From positions 46,698 through 110,697 of the forward strand of contig NZ_JAIEMO010000004.1 of NCBI RefSeq assembly GCF_019752095.1: a DNA stretch of 64,000 nt, in the 5' to 3' direction. Origin of the DNA: Nitrosomonas sp. GTDB taxonomy: Bacteria > Pseudomonadota > Gammaproteobacteria > Burkholderiales > Nitrosomonadaceae. The notes under the pieces are model-generated. The model saw only the letters and a program-made list of their open reading frames with translations, was not told where the DNA came from and did not search any database. This document shows, one piece after another, positions 19,501 through 27,096 of the stretch. Positions within the stretch are counted from its first letter, which is position 1. Each line of letters starts with the position of its first letter. The position numbers and the translations under genes are program-made.

Positions 19501-20342
19501 CGCAATGGGATTTTGGCGATTTGCCCGATGAAATAGTATTTATGCGAGGTGGCCAACAATTGACAGGTTATCCGGCGTTGATTGATCACACCGATAGTGT
19601 CGCCATCCGATTGTTTGATACGCGAGCAGCGGCTGAAACGGCGATGCGTTTGGGTATTAGACGGTTATTATGTTTAGTGCTGAAAGACCAGCTTAAGCAA
19701 TTGGAAAAGAATCTGCCCGGATTAAGGGAAATCAGCATGCAATTGACAGCAAGGATAAATCCGGGTGATCTGAAACAGGATATGCTGAATGCTATTATAG
19801 ACCGCGCATTGTTGAGCGATGATCCGCTTCCTCGCACTGAATCAGTATTTATTGAGCAAAGGGAACGTGCTAAGAATCGCCTCCCGGAAGTTTCTGTTTT
19901 TCTGTCTGGCTCGCTGCAACAGATAGGCCGCGAGTATCAAACGCTATTGCAGAAATTCACTAAGATTCGGATCGATAAAGTGAAAACTGAATTAAATGCG
20001 CAGCTTGAGAATCTTATTTACCCTGGATTTGTCAGCAATACGCCCTGGGACAACATATTGCACATACCCCGTTATTTAAAAGGCATGGGGCTGCGTATCG
20101 AGAAATTGCCCGTAAATCCGGAACGCGATGAGCACAACGGCCTTGAAGTTAATGCGCTGTGGCAGCAATATTTACAACGCCTGGCAAAGCATCAAGAAAT
20201 TGAATATGTTGATAAAAATTTAAGCGAATTTCGCTGGCAGATCGAAGAATTGCGAGTTTCTTTGTTCGCGCAAGAGTTAAAAACTCCCTGTCCGGTATCT
20301 GTTAAGCGGTTGCAGAAGCTTTGGGAGAGTGTGCGCCTGTAA
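16584..20342 (+). CDS. hrpA: ATP-dependent RNA helicase HrpA
   Basis: The 1252-residue DEAH-box helicase has the P-loop GETGSGKTTQ, the box DEAH in IIDEAHERS, the SAT motif and QRAGRCGR motif VI. These are followed by HA2, OB and the long C-terminal region specific to bacterial HrpA. HrpA acts on RNA and on stalled ribosomes. Length is close to the E. coli protein (1300). The start ATG is 29 bp after the RAYT remnant, so its promoter may lie within or before that element. Confidence 0.95.
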   Translation: MKKFPPDIITKRLAHLPTPTYAEDLPVNVRREEIKQAIEHHQVVIICGETGSGKTTQIPKICLELKRGVYGLIGHTQPRRIAARTVAARIAAELNSPLGQAVGYKVRFSDKISSDSYIKLMTDGILLAETQGDPLLQAYDTLIIDEAHERSLNIDFLLGFIKQLLPRRPDLKLIVTSATIDAQRFSQHFNDAPVIEVTGRLYPVEILYRPLHTDDEEDRDMQRGIIHAVDELMVSGSGDILVFLPGEREIREMAETLRKHHFDRLRGGIEILPLFARLSFAEQERVFQLNSNRRRIVLATNVAETSLTVPGIHYVIDSGSARVNRYSYRNKVEQLLIEKISRASADQRAGRCGRVANGVCIRLYSEQDYQARVPFTDPEILRSSLAAVILRMQSLKIGEVESFPFLEAPAPRMIADGYQLLAELGAVDEKRQLTAIGWRLAKFPIDPKIARMILAAKQENCLHEILIITSALSLQDPRDRPFEQQAAADEAHRRFQDERSDFLSYLKLWDFFDELLKHKKSTRKLIAQCRESFLSYRRLREWREIHGQLHVLMTELGFRPNEIPASYDEIHRALLVGLLGNIGSRSEKEGEYLGARGIKFAIFPGSVLRKGKSKWVVAAELVETSKLFARCAAKIDPSWLERIAGSLCKRHYSDPHWEKKRAQVVAFEQVTLYGLIIVPRRPVHYGVINPQEAREIFIRSALVAGEWVTQAPFFHHNQALIQEIEALEHKTRRQDVLVDEQEIFAFFDAIIPETVTNGAGFEKWRKQAEQQDPRLLYLKRELLMRHQADHVTEVQFPECMTLPDGSVLPLVYRFEPGHILDGVTVSVPLPLLNRLDGKQLDYLVPGLIREKITWYLKALPKNIRRMLVPLPESVTKFLQSHSKSSHLLALQEALEKFVLKETTLTVPLETWKTNDIPVHLLMNIRVFDDAEQELAMNRDFNVLQKRLGEAAQMIFVKRDDESEKNSIEREQITQWDFGDLPDEIVFMRGGQQLTGYPALIDHTDSVAIRLFDTRAAAETAMRLGIRRLLCLVLKDQLKQLEKNLPGLREISMQLTARINPGDLKQDMLNAIIDRALLSDDPLPRTESVFIEQRERAKNRLPEVSVFLSGSLQQIGREYQTLLQKFTKIRIDKVKTELNAQLENLIYPGFVSNTPWDNILHIPRYLKGMGLRIEKLPVNPERDEHNGLEVNALWQQYLQRLAKHQEIEYVDKNLSEFRWQIEELRVSLFAQELKTPCPVSVKRLQKLWESVRL

Positions 20343-20400
20343 TTCGGCTTAGTTCTGCGGGTAGAGAGAACAAGTAGACAGATTTCGAAGGGATGTAATG

Positions 20401-20460
20401 CCCCGCAGAAAGGCTGCGGGGAGGACTTCCCTTAGCGCTGCAAGAACAGCCAGTGCTAAG
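20401..20460. repeat. Two adjacent hairpins between converging genes
   Basis: Hairpin 1 is CCCCGCAG-AAAGG-CTGCGGGG (20401-20421). Hairpin 2 pairs CTTAGCGCTG (20431-20440) with CAGTGCTAAG (20451-20460), one wobble. Neither is followed by a T run, so they could stabilise 3' ends or be repeat-family members rather than intrinsic terminators. Confidence 0.6.
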
Positions 20461-20466
20461 AATTGG

Positions 20467-20760
20467 CTATATGGATGGAACTAATCTGAGCTCTTCCCCA
20501 GAAGGAATGTTTGAGTTCTTGGGTGAAGGATCGCTTGGAATTACTGGTTCCGAAGGAAGCTGCATATATTCTTCTGCAGTTTTTGTTTCTGCAGCTTTCT
20601 CTTCATCGAGAATATAACCGGGCTCAAAATTTGGTCCAATGCTTTCTTGCTCGGTAAATTGATGGTTTGGATGAAAAGCTTTATCGAAAGCAAGTACATT
20701 CCCTGCATAACAAGCTGTACAAACAGTGGCTGCTATTGTTAAGGCTTTTAATTTATTCAT
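20467..20760 (-). CDS. Small exported protein of unknown function
   Basis: A 97-residue protein with a signal peptide (ALTIAATVCTACYAGNVLA, cleavage near residue 24). The mature part is short, hydrophilic and rich in Glu and Pro, with no recognisable fold. The minus strand has AGGAGAAT before the ATG, a good ribosome binding site. No neighbour suggests a role. Confidence 0.65.
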   Translation of the reverse strand: MNKLKALTIAATVCTACYAGNVLAFDKAFHPNHQFTEQESIGPNFEPGYILDEEKAAETKTAEEYMQLPSEPVIPSDPSPKNSNIPSGEELRLVPSI

Positions 20761-21149
20761 GCTGATTCTCCTTGTGTTTTATTTTAGTGAGAGCCATTGA
20801 TGATGGCTTGCTTCCTCAAAAAGGTTGGTACAGTAAAGCACACATTTAGCGGGTAATATATGCAATTTGTTGCGTAGCGTTATAACAATGAGGGAACATA
20901 AGCCGCTACACAGTATGTGCCAATTAGTAAATATACACCAAAAACAGTTTTATTTTTTAAAATAGAACAAATTAGGTGTTGAATTTTGCCCTATCTTCGG
21001 TTCAAAAATAGAAAATTTTGCACAAAAAACAACACATGTGACGAAGCATTTAAGCGCAGTATCGCGTAAAACTTGGCTAATGGATATTCCATCGTGTGTG
21101 ATGCACACACACTGTCGGAAGCGGATAGCAGTATTACAGAGCCTGGAGA
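20761..21149. other. Gene-free stretch with one short hairpin
   Basis: No reading frame with a ribosome binding site was found here. It is AT-rich and carries the likely promoter of the 20467-20760 gene. A perfect GTGTGTG-ATG-CACACAC hairpin lies at 21094-21110, downstream of the acidic-protein gene, without a T tract. Confidence 0.6.
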
Positions 21150-21395
21150 CTAATGCAGTCCTAACGACTCAAGCGTAATCTCATCCCCTTCGTCATCATA
21201 ATCAGAAAAATCCTTTTTGATGGTTTCGAATTCGTCATCATCAGAATCATCTTTGTTGCTTCCAAATTCATCAATAATTTTTGCTAGATGACTAGGTGGA
21301 ATTTCGCTATTTGCTATCACATCTTCTCCACCATCCGAATCATTGGCAGAATAAAAGCCATCGTCATCATCATCAAAAGAAAGTTCTTTGATCAT
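21150..21395 (-). CDS. Very acidic small protein
   Basis: An 81-residue protein in which roughly 40 percent of residues are Asp or Glu, with runs such as DDDDD and DDSDDDE. No cysteine or hydrophobic segment is present, so it is soluble and probably disordered. A strong GGAGGTAG lies upstream of the ATG on the minus strand, which argues that it is translated. It could be a cation-binding or nucleic-acid-mimic protein; that is guesswork and no family was recognised. Confidence 0.65.
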   Translation of the reverse strand: MIKELSFDDDDDGFYSANDSDGGEDVIANSEIPPSHLAKIIDEFGSNKDDSDDDEFETIKKDFSDYDDEGDEITLESLGLH

Positions 21396-21667
21396 CGCTG
21401 CCTACCTCCACATAATAATTTGAAGAAGTACTATTGATATCATACTGCGCTGACACAAAACTAATAATAACATGGGGTTTCTGCCGGCATTTTCAAGTTT
21501 TGAAAGATCCCAGAGTAATTTATTTTTTGCCGTGAGATTATCCGAAATTTAGCTAATCCCTAATAACCATACAATTCTTCAACTATTAAAGTTTAAAATT
21601 AATTGTCAATATTAATTCTCAGGATTAGTTAATGATCCAGCATCTAGCGATAATTCGAATTCGGCGT

Positions 21668-21835
21668 CTAATTTAATGTCATTGTTGCTGCCACGACACA
21701 GTTTCGGCTCATTGCTGCTTTTTGACAAGTAGTGGCTTCACCATCGATACTGATCGAATAGGAATTTGGACTATTCTTGATTTGGGTAATAAACATTACG
21801 TCTTCTATAGCTGTATTTGCAAACACTTGGGTCAA
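21668..21835 (-). pseudogene. Possible pilin-like C-terminal fragment
   Basis: On the minus strand a frame open from TTG 21835 to TAG 21668 reads QVFANTAIEDVMFITQIKNS, then SYSISIDG, and ends with a Cys pair (TCQKAAMSRNC). The spacing of the two Cys and the strand-like ending resemble the C-terminus of a type IV pilin-like protein. There is no ribosome binding site or N-terminal helix, so it looks like a decayed piece. The assignment is weak. Confidence 0.25.
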
Positions 21836-21950
21836 TTACGGCAATTGGGATTTAGCAATTGTTAGCTTAATGAGTTAGGTTATCATTAATTTCTCTTCTA
21901 CTTTGCTGCTATCTCAATAATGCATGATACCGAATTAGGTTATGTCATTA

Positions 21951-21991
21951 AGTGATAAAAATCACATTGGCTCCGTGAAGTTAGATATAAA
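21951..21991 (+). promoter_or_regulatory. Candidate Crp/Fnr-type activated promoter
   Basis: A perfect inverted repeat, GTGATAAAAATCAC, lies at 21952-21965 and fits the Crp/Fnr family half-site spacing. A TATAAA -10 box follows at 21986-21991, while the -35 position (CACATT) is poor. The site centre is about 40 bases before the expected start point, the place where class II activators bind. Confidence 0.6.
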
Positions 21992-22028
21992 TTGAGATCT
22001 CTGTGCTGGCAGTCAGAAGGAGACACTT

Positions 22029-23570
22029 ATGAATAATTGCAACAATTCAGCCCATATCTCACCGATCATGACAGAGATGATCTTTATCGTCAGTATCGGC
22101 ATACTGGTTCTGACTGGTTGCACCACAGTTGAAACTAGATCCACGGCTGCTCCGGGAGATATTGCCGCCACTGCCTGCCGGGCCTTGTATCAAGAAATTG
22201 ATGCTACTATTGACAACGTGGGTGTGCGTGATTATGGTTCATCAATGATTGAGGGGTTTCCTTACCTTCGTACAACACGTCTGTTGGCTTCATTCAGTCA
22301 TGAATTAAACGATAAATCACCACAGTGGTTGGCATGGGTTGCTCACTTGGCTGATCTCGATGCTCAATCGCGTGCATTAGAGTTGCGTAATCTACCTTCT
22401 TCAGTGCTAAGTCAACCTAAGGATACTTTGCTTGATGAACTCAATAAATGTCGCGATCTATTAATATCCATTGATCTTGCGAATCCTCAGCAGCGCACAC
22501 GACTAAGCGATATCGCCCATGTGCCAGATGATTATGTCACATGGTGGCAGGCACTTGGCCTGTATCCGCTCACTGCCCCTGTTATTGCTGTAGGAATATC
22601 TGAATGGCATCGCAAAACACATGAGATTTTCGCGATACCGTTTGCATCGTTACCGGTTACGGGAAAGCTGATACGTTGGGTGCCGATATCAACTGCCATG
22701 ACGCCAGGAATGGATGCTTCGTTACCTGATCAATCGCTCACTGCCCAACAGATCAGCAAAATTCTGTATCGATCGCTCGATCCACTGGGCATTCCCATGC
22801 CAGAAGATGTTGAATTGGATCAGATTTTTAATACATTTGCGCCCATATGGGAGGTGGATGTTGCTGATGATAATGATCGCATTGGTAGGATGCATTTGGA
22901 AAACGGGCCCTCCGTAGACATCGCTTACCCGACATTTTATCGCAATGTTTCATACACTCGCTTTGGTCAACAAGTGCTGCTACAGCTCAATTACATTGTC
23001 TGGTTTCCAGCACGATCGGGTAGCGATATTTACGCAGGTCGACTCGATGGCATCAACTGGCGGGTAACGCTAGGGCCAGACGGTAAGCCTTGGCTTTACG
23101 ATGTCATTCATAATTGCGGTTGCTATCACAAGTTCTTCCTGAGTCATCAGTTACGTTTGCGTAAAGACCTTCCTTCTGCCTATTTTGAATCGCCACTGCT
23201 ACCGCAATCTGCACCCGAGCAACAATCTCTGGTGCTGCGTATCGCTCATCATACGCATTTCATTCAGCGGATTTATTCTGATAACGCACCGAACATTCAA
23301 TCATCGGCGATACAGGAAAACCAGCCATTGCTGTGGGAGGATTATGATGAGCTACGCTCTTTGCCCTCGGATGAAGGATCTCGTAGCTTATTCGGAAAAT
23401 ATGGATTGGTTGCTGGAACGGAACGATCCGAGCGATTTCTTTTTTGGCCCATGGGAATCCGCTCGCCAGGTGCAATGCGCCAGTGGGGTCGTCATGCTAC
23501 TGCTTTTAACGGGCGCCGACATTTTGACGATGCTTTTCTTATTGAATCGTTATTTGAAAGGACACCATAA
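22029..23570 (+). CDS. Predicted lipoprotein of unknown function
   Basis: A 513-residue protein. A hydrophobic N-terminal stretch ends in a lipobox (VLTGC, Cys at about residue 31), so it should be membrane-anchored. No enzymatic motif was recognised; a CGCYHKF segment near residue 365 and several conserved-looking His and Tyr suggest a folded periplasmic domain. AAGGAGA precedes the ATG. The stop is 3 bp from the next start, so it is co-transcribed with the DUF3047 gene, behind a Crp/Fnr-type site. Confidence 0.72.
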   Translation: MNNCNNSAHISPIMTEMIFIVSIGILVLTGCTTVETRSTAAPGDIAATACRALYQEIDATIDNVGVRDYGSSMIEGFPYLRTTRLLASFSHELNDKSPQWLAWVAHLADLDAQSRALELRNLPSSVLSQPKDTLLDELNKCRDLLISIDLANPQQRTRLSDIAHVPDDYVTWWQALGLYPLTAPVIAVGISEWHRKTHEIFAIPFASLPVTGKLIRWVPISTAMTPGMDASLPDQSLTAQQISKILYRSLDPLGIPMPEDVELDQIFNTFAPIWEVDVADDNDRIGRMHLENGPSVDIAYPTFYRNVSYTRFGQQVLLQLNYIVWFPARSGSDIYAGRLDGINWRVTLGPDGKPWLYDVIHNCGCYHKFFLSHQLRLRKDLPSAYFESPLLPQSAPEQQSLVLRIAHHTHFIQRIYSDNAPNIQSSAIQENQPLLWEDYDELRSLPSDEGSRSLFGKYGLVAGTERSERFLFWPMGIRSPGAMRQWGRHATAFNGRRHFDDAFLIESLFERTP

Positions 23571-23573
23571 AGT

Positions 23574-24215
23574 ATGAAGAGAATTCTATTTTGGGTAGCC
23601 ATTAGTTTGCCGACTATTGTATGGGCGGGAGACATGCGTGTCGATATTGCCCGTTTTTCTCAAGGCGATCTGAACGGCTGGCAAAAAAAGGCTTTTGCTG
23701 GTGAAACTCGCTATTCTTTAGATCATTCGGATGGACAGCTTGTCTTGCGTGCTGATAGCGATGCAGCAGCTTCAGGTCGTTATCGCGAGGTACGCATCGA
23801 TCTTAACCAAACGCCCATACTCAACTGGGCCTGGAAGGTCGGCGGCATATTAACCGGGAACGATGAGCGTACTCGAGCTGGCGACGATTATCCGGCGCGG
23901 GTTTATGTGGTGTTTTCCGGTGGAATCATGTTTTGGCGAACGCGCGCCATCAATTATGTGTGGTCGAACCACCAACCGATCGGCAGTCGTTGGCCCAATG
24001 CTTTTACCGATCATGCACAGATGATCGCGATTGAATCAGGCTCTGGTCGGGTCGGTCAGTGGATCAACGAACGTCGAGATGTGCGTGCCGATTACCGCCG
24101 TGCATTCGGTGAAGAACCGGGGCAAGTTGGTGCGGTAGCAATCATGACTGACACAGACAACACGGGCGCAGTGGCTACAGCATGGTATGGTGATATCTGG
24201 TTCTCAGAAAAATAA
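23574..24215 (+). CDS. DUF3047-family exported protein
   Basis: A 213-residue protein with a signal peptide (ILFWVAISLPTIVWA). It matches the DUF3047 pattern: FSQGDLNGW, a core ILNWAWKVGG, DDYPARVYVVF and an end such as ATAWYGDIWF. The family is predicted to form a periplasmic beta-sandwich; its role is unknown. Three bases separate it from the lipoprotein gene, so the two likely act together at the envelope. Confidence 0.82.
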   Translation: MKRILFWVAISLPTIVWAGDMRVDIARFSQGDLNGWQKKAFAGETRYSLDHSDGQLVLRADSDAAASGRYREVRIDLNQTPILNWAWKVGGILTGNDERTRAGDDYPARVYVVFSGGIMFWRTRAINYVWSNHQPIGSRWPNAFTDHAQMIAIESGSGRVGQWINERRDVRADYRRAFGEEPGQVGAVAIMTDTDNTGAVATAWYGDIWFSEK

Positions 24216-24227
24216 TAGATAAAACTC

Positions 24228-24250
24228 TGAGCCAACTTGATTTTGGCTCA
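24228..24250. terminator. Bidirectional hairpin between converging genes
   Basis: TGAGCCAA and TTGGCTCA form an 8-bp stem with a 7-nt loop. On the minus strand it is followed by GAGTTTTATC and on the plus strand by CGTCTATTTC, so it can end both transcripts weakly. Confidence 0.6.
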
Positions 24251-24253
24251 CGT

Positions 24254-25171
24254 CTATTTCAATTGGTAGGTGAGTAGCGCGCGAACATTGAAAAGCGCAT
24301 CATTCTGACTAGAAGTTGCTGGAGGGCGTGTTACCCATAGCGGGCTATAGAACATTCCCACGCTCAGCCTGAGTTTGTCGGTCAGGGAATAGGCAACGCC
24401 GGCGCTGGCCGCAAACGTCCATGTTTTGGCCACGAGGTGGGTATTATCGATGACGCCGAAAGTCTGGGCATTGACATGAACTTGTGTATCAAGATAGTTC
24501 CCTGATACGGCAATAAAAGGGGTTAATCCTCTTAATTGCTCGATACGATATGCACCACTCAATTCGAGTCCTGCATAGCGCTGGCTCGACTTGTCCGCCG
24601 ATTTTCTCTCGCAACCGTACAAGTTTTCTGGAGAACCCGGTGGGAATTGGGCAACATTGCCAGGACAGGTAAATGCGCCTTCCACGTTCCCAATCTGTCC
24701 ATACATTCGAATGCCGATAGTCCAGGGATCACGTTCGTACAAGGGGCGTTCCAGCGCGAATGCGAAGAGATTTGGTTTAAGTCCAAAAATTCTAATGGGT
24801 GGTACGTAGGAAAGGGTCAAGGCAAATCGCCCCGGAAGCCCGAAAGTGAGGCGTGGTCGGCCAAAAATAGGAGCTTTGTTCAGATCTTCTTCCTTGATGC
24901 CATTGAAACCAATCTGTCGCTGCGCAGAGCTGAGTTGGGGAATCCAGTCCAATTCGACTCCGCCTTCGATCGAACCTAATGCTCGACTGCGCGGTACGCT
25001 GAGCCCAGATAGGAGTGTGATTGACGTAACATAATTCATTGCCCATGCTTCAGGGCGATTCGAATGCAGAAACTCAGTCTCATTGATGACAGCCTGTGCC
25101 AACGCTTGACCGCTTGGCACGACGGCCAAGAGACAGATGAGATATGTTTTAAGTGGCAATAATTTAATCAT
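24254..25171 (-). CDS. Predicted outer-membrane beta-barrel protein
   Basis: A 305-residue protein with a signal peptide (TYLICLLAVVPSGQALA, cleavage near residue 25). The mature part alternates polar and hydrophobic residues in many short strands (for example RFALTLSYVPP, WTFAASAGVAYSL, LRLSVGMFYSPLWV) and ends in a strand-like LLTYQLK. This is typical of an outer-membrane barrel, but the last residue is Lys rather than aromatic. The family and cargo are unknown. Confidence 0.65.
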   Translation of the reverse strand: MIKLLPLKTYLICLLAVVPSGQALAQAVINETEFLHSNRPEAWAMNYVTSITLLSGLSVPRSRALGSIEGGVELDWIPQLSSAQRQIGFNGIKEEDLNKAPIFGRPRLTFGLPGRFALTLSYVPPIRIFGLKPNLFAFALERPLYERDPWTIGIRMYGQIGNVEGAFTCPGNVAQFPPGSPENLYGCERKSADKSSQRYAGLELSGAYRIEQLRGLTPFIAVSGNYLDTQVHVNAQTFGVIDNTHLVAKTWTFAASAGVAYSLTDKLRLSVGMFYSPLWVTRPPATSSQNDALFNVRALLTYQLK

Positions 25172-25430
25172 GAGTAACTGTCTATTATTAGCAGAGATTT
25201 CATAGATTAATTGGCAGTAGAGCTACATTAATAATTCAATTTCGTTCAGGCTCTTAATGAGACCTGCGGTATCCTCAAGATTGCGTAGTGCAGTGGCAAC
25301 CAGTTGAATTTAAAGAGCTGTGATATTCCTAGATTATCGGAAATATACCCGATGAAATATATATAGACTAGCGCATATTTTAAGTGTAATGTCAAATACA
25401 CATGTCTATTTTATCGAGTGGAGGTTTGTT

Positions 25431-25994
25431 ATGTTACGTCTCACACTTCTATGGCTAATTAGTCTATTTTTCGCATCTTCGGTTACTGCAACTGCGGCAA
25501 CAGTAACGGTAGGTATCCAAAATTTTGTGTTCAATCCTAATACAATTACGCTTAATGTAGGAGATTCAGTAAATTGGGTTAACCAGGATGGTGCAGTGCA
25601 TAGCGCAACTCAGGATGCTAATTTGTGGAGCAGCGATTTAAATACTGGTGAGTCATTTAATTTTATGTTTAATACCCCTGGCACTTATACCTATTTTTGT
25701 CGATTCCATCCGTTTATGAGAGGCACTATTAATGTTTCAAGCCAAGGGACGATAAATCCGATATTATGTTTTTTCAGTTGGGCTGAGTCTAACTATCCCC
25801 AGTTTTTTGCGCCCGCAGGGAACGTAAGCTTATTGACTTTTCCGCCTTATACATATCGTTATTATCCTGTGACAGATTCTTACTTAGCAGTTTCCTCTAC
25901 GGATAATCATGTGTATTACATGTTTGGAAATGATGGCATCATACATGATGCAGGAGCGTTTTCCGATTGGCTTGGTACTGCCGGTTGTCAATAA
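25431..25994 (+). CDS. Cupredoxin (plastocyanin-like) with an extra C-terminal domain
   Basis: A 187-residue protein with a signal peptide (to about residue 23). A blue-copper domain spans residues 23-105; the copper ligands are His57, Cys90, His93 and Met96 in the CRFHPFM arrangement. A second domain of about 80 residues follows, bounded by Cys113 and Cys186, with WAESNYPQFFAPAG and a tyrosine-rich centre. ATG 25431 is chosen over 25389 because GTGGAGG lies at the right distance. It is probably a periplasmic electron carrier or copper binder. Confidence 0.85.
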   Translation: MLRLTLLWLISLFFASSVTATAATVTVGIQNFVFNPNTITLNVGDSVNWVNQDGAVHSATQDANLWSSDLNTGESFNFMFNTPGTYTYFCRFHPFMRGTINVSSQGTINPILCFFSWAESNYPQFFAPAGNVSLLTFPPYTYRYYPVTDSYLAVSSTDNHVYYMFGNDGIIHDAGAFSDWLGTAGCQ

Positions 25995-26171
25995 AGCCGT
26001 GTGGGATTTTGTGCTGTTAAGGGTTTGATATGTTTTAATAGATTCGGGCAGCCCAGTTAAGAGGCTGAGATAAAAAACTACGGTGCGACTAAAGCAAGTT
26101 AACAAACTACTGCGAATGATTGCTCAGCCTGATAGGCTAAATATTTAGCGTGCTACGATTTCTTAAATGTG

Positions 26172-26966
26172 ATGACTCTTAAAACAACTGATAATGTAGA
26201 TAAAGACCGAATCATTGTAGATACCTGTATACCAGAGGTTGAAGAAACATCTCCTGAAATACAGAATCAGCTTTTGGCGGCTTTGCCGCAGAATGAATTT
26301 GACGAGATAGCATCTTCATTAAAACTAGTCGATCTGGAAAGGGATCAAGTCTTGTGGGAAATGGATGAAAAACGTAAACATATCTATTTTCCTACTACCG
26401 TCATGATTTGTATGCTCTACGACACTGAGGACGGAGATTCGATTGAGGTTGGAATGACAGGCCGGCAAGGTATGGTTGGCATCGTAACGTTTGTCGGAGA
26501 TGCCAGGATGGCTAAAAGAGCCGTTGTCATGAATCCTGGTCAAGCCTATATCATGAAGGCTAATGATGCCGAGAAATATTTTGAGGAATTGCCGTGTTTT
26601 CAGGAAATCTGTTTATGCTATACACAGACACTGATTGTTCAGCTCTCTCAAGGTATAATCTGCAATCGTCTGCATTCTATAGATCAGCAACTTTGCCGAT
26701 ATTTGCTGATTTATAACGACACGCTGCGATCCACAGTCTTTCATTTGACCCAGGCACGCATTTCAAATGTCCTGGGTGTACGCCGTGAAAGCATCTCCAC
26801 TGCGGCCGCTCAACTTCAAGCCAAGGGGCTTATAAAATACACGCACGGTAAAATAGAATTACTTGATCGGAAGGGCTTGCTGGCTGCCACCTGCGAGTGC
26901 TACCAAGTCGTTAAGGAGCAAAACGAAAGAATCCTCGGCAAGTATTTCTCCCGCTATAACGCTTAG
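26172..26966 (+). CDS. Crp/Fnr-family transcriptional regulator
   Basis: A 264-residue protein with an N-terminal cyclic-nucleotide-like domain (about 30-150) and a C-terminal winged helix (ISNVLGVRRESISTAAAQLQ). There is no Fnr-type N-terminal Cys cluster, so it does not look like an oxygen-sensing iron-sulfur regulator. The start ATG at 26172 is preceded by a GTG at 26169; neither has a clear ribosome binding site. Regulator and the upstream 21951 site may be linked, but this is only a suggestion. Confidence 0.85.
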   Translation: MTLKTTDNVDKDRIIVDTCIPEVEETSPEIQNQLLAALPQNEFDEIASSLKLVDLERDQVLWEMDEKRKHIYFPTTVMICMLYDTEDGDSIEVGMTGRQGMVGIVTFVGDARMAKRAVVMNPGQAYIMKANDAEKYFEELPCFQEICLCYTQTLIVQLSQGIICNRLHSIDQQLCRYLLIYNDTLRSTVFHLTQARISNVLGVRRESISTAAAQLQAKGLIKYTHGKIELLDRKGLLAATCECYQVVKEQNERILGKYFSRYNA

Positions 26967-27096
26967 TGTCAAATACTGGTTTCCAGTTTACCGGATATAG
27001 TTGTCGCATTGAAGTCTCTTGTATGGAAACTTGAATTTATGCCACGTTACTGCTGCTCGTGTCCAATCGGATTCATATGTGATGCAAAGCAAATTA

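Larger units (their letters stand above)
21396..22028. other. Intergenic stretch, mostly empty
   Basis: Between the acidic-protein gene and the 22029 operon I see a short minus-strand frame (listed separately) and a Crp/Fnr-type promoter at its right end. The rest is AT-rich with stops in all frames and holds no further supported feature. Confidence 0.6.

Noticed and set aside
25336..25353. Inverted repeat ATCGG-N8-CCGAT before the cupredoxin gene
   Set aside because: The arms are only 5 bp long and no promoter boxes are placed around it; chance is a good explanation.
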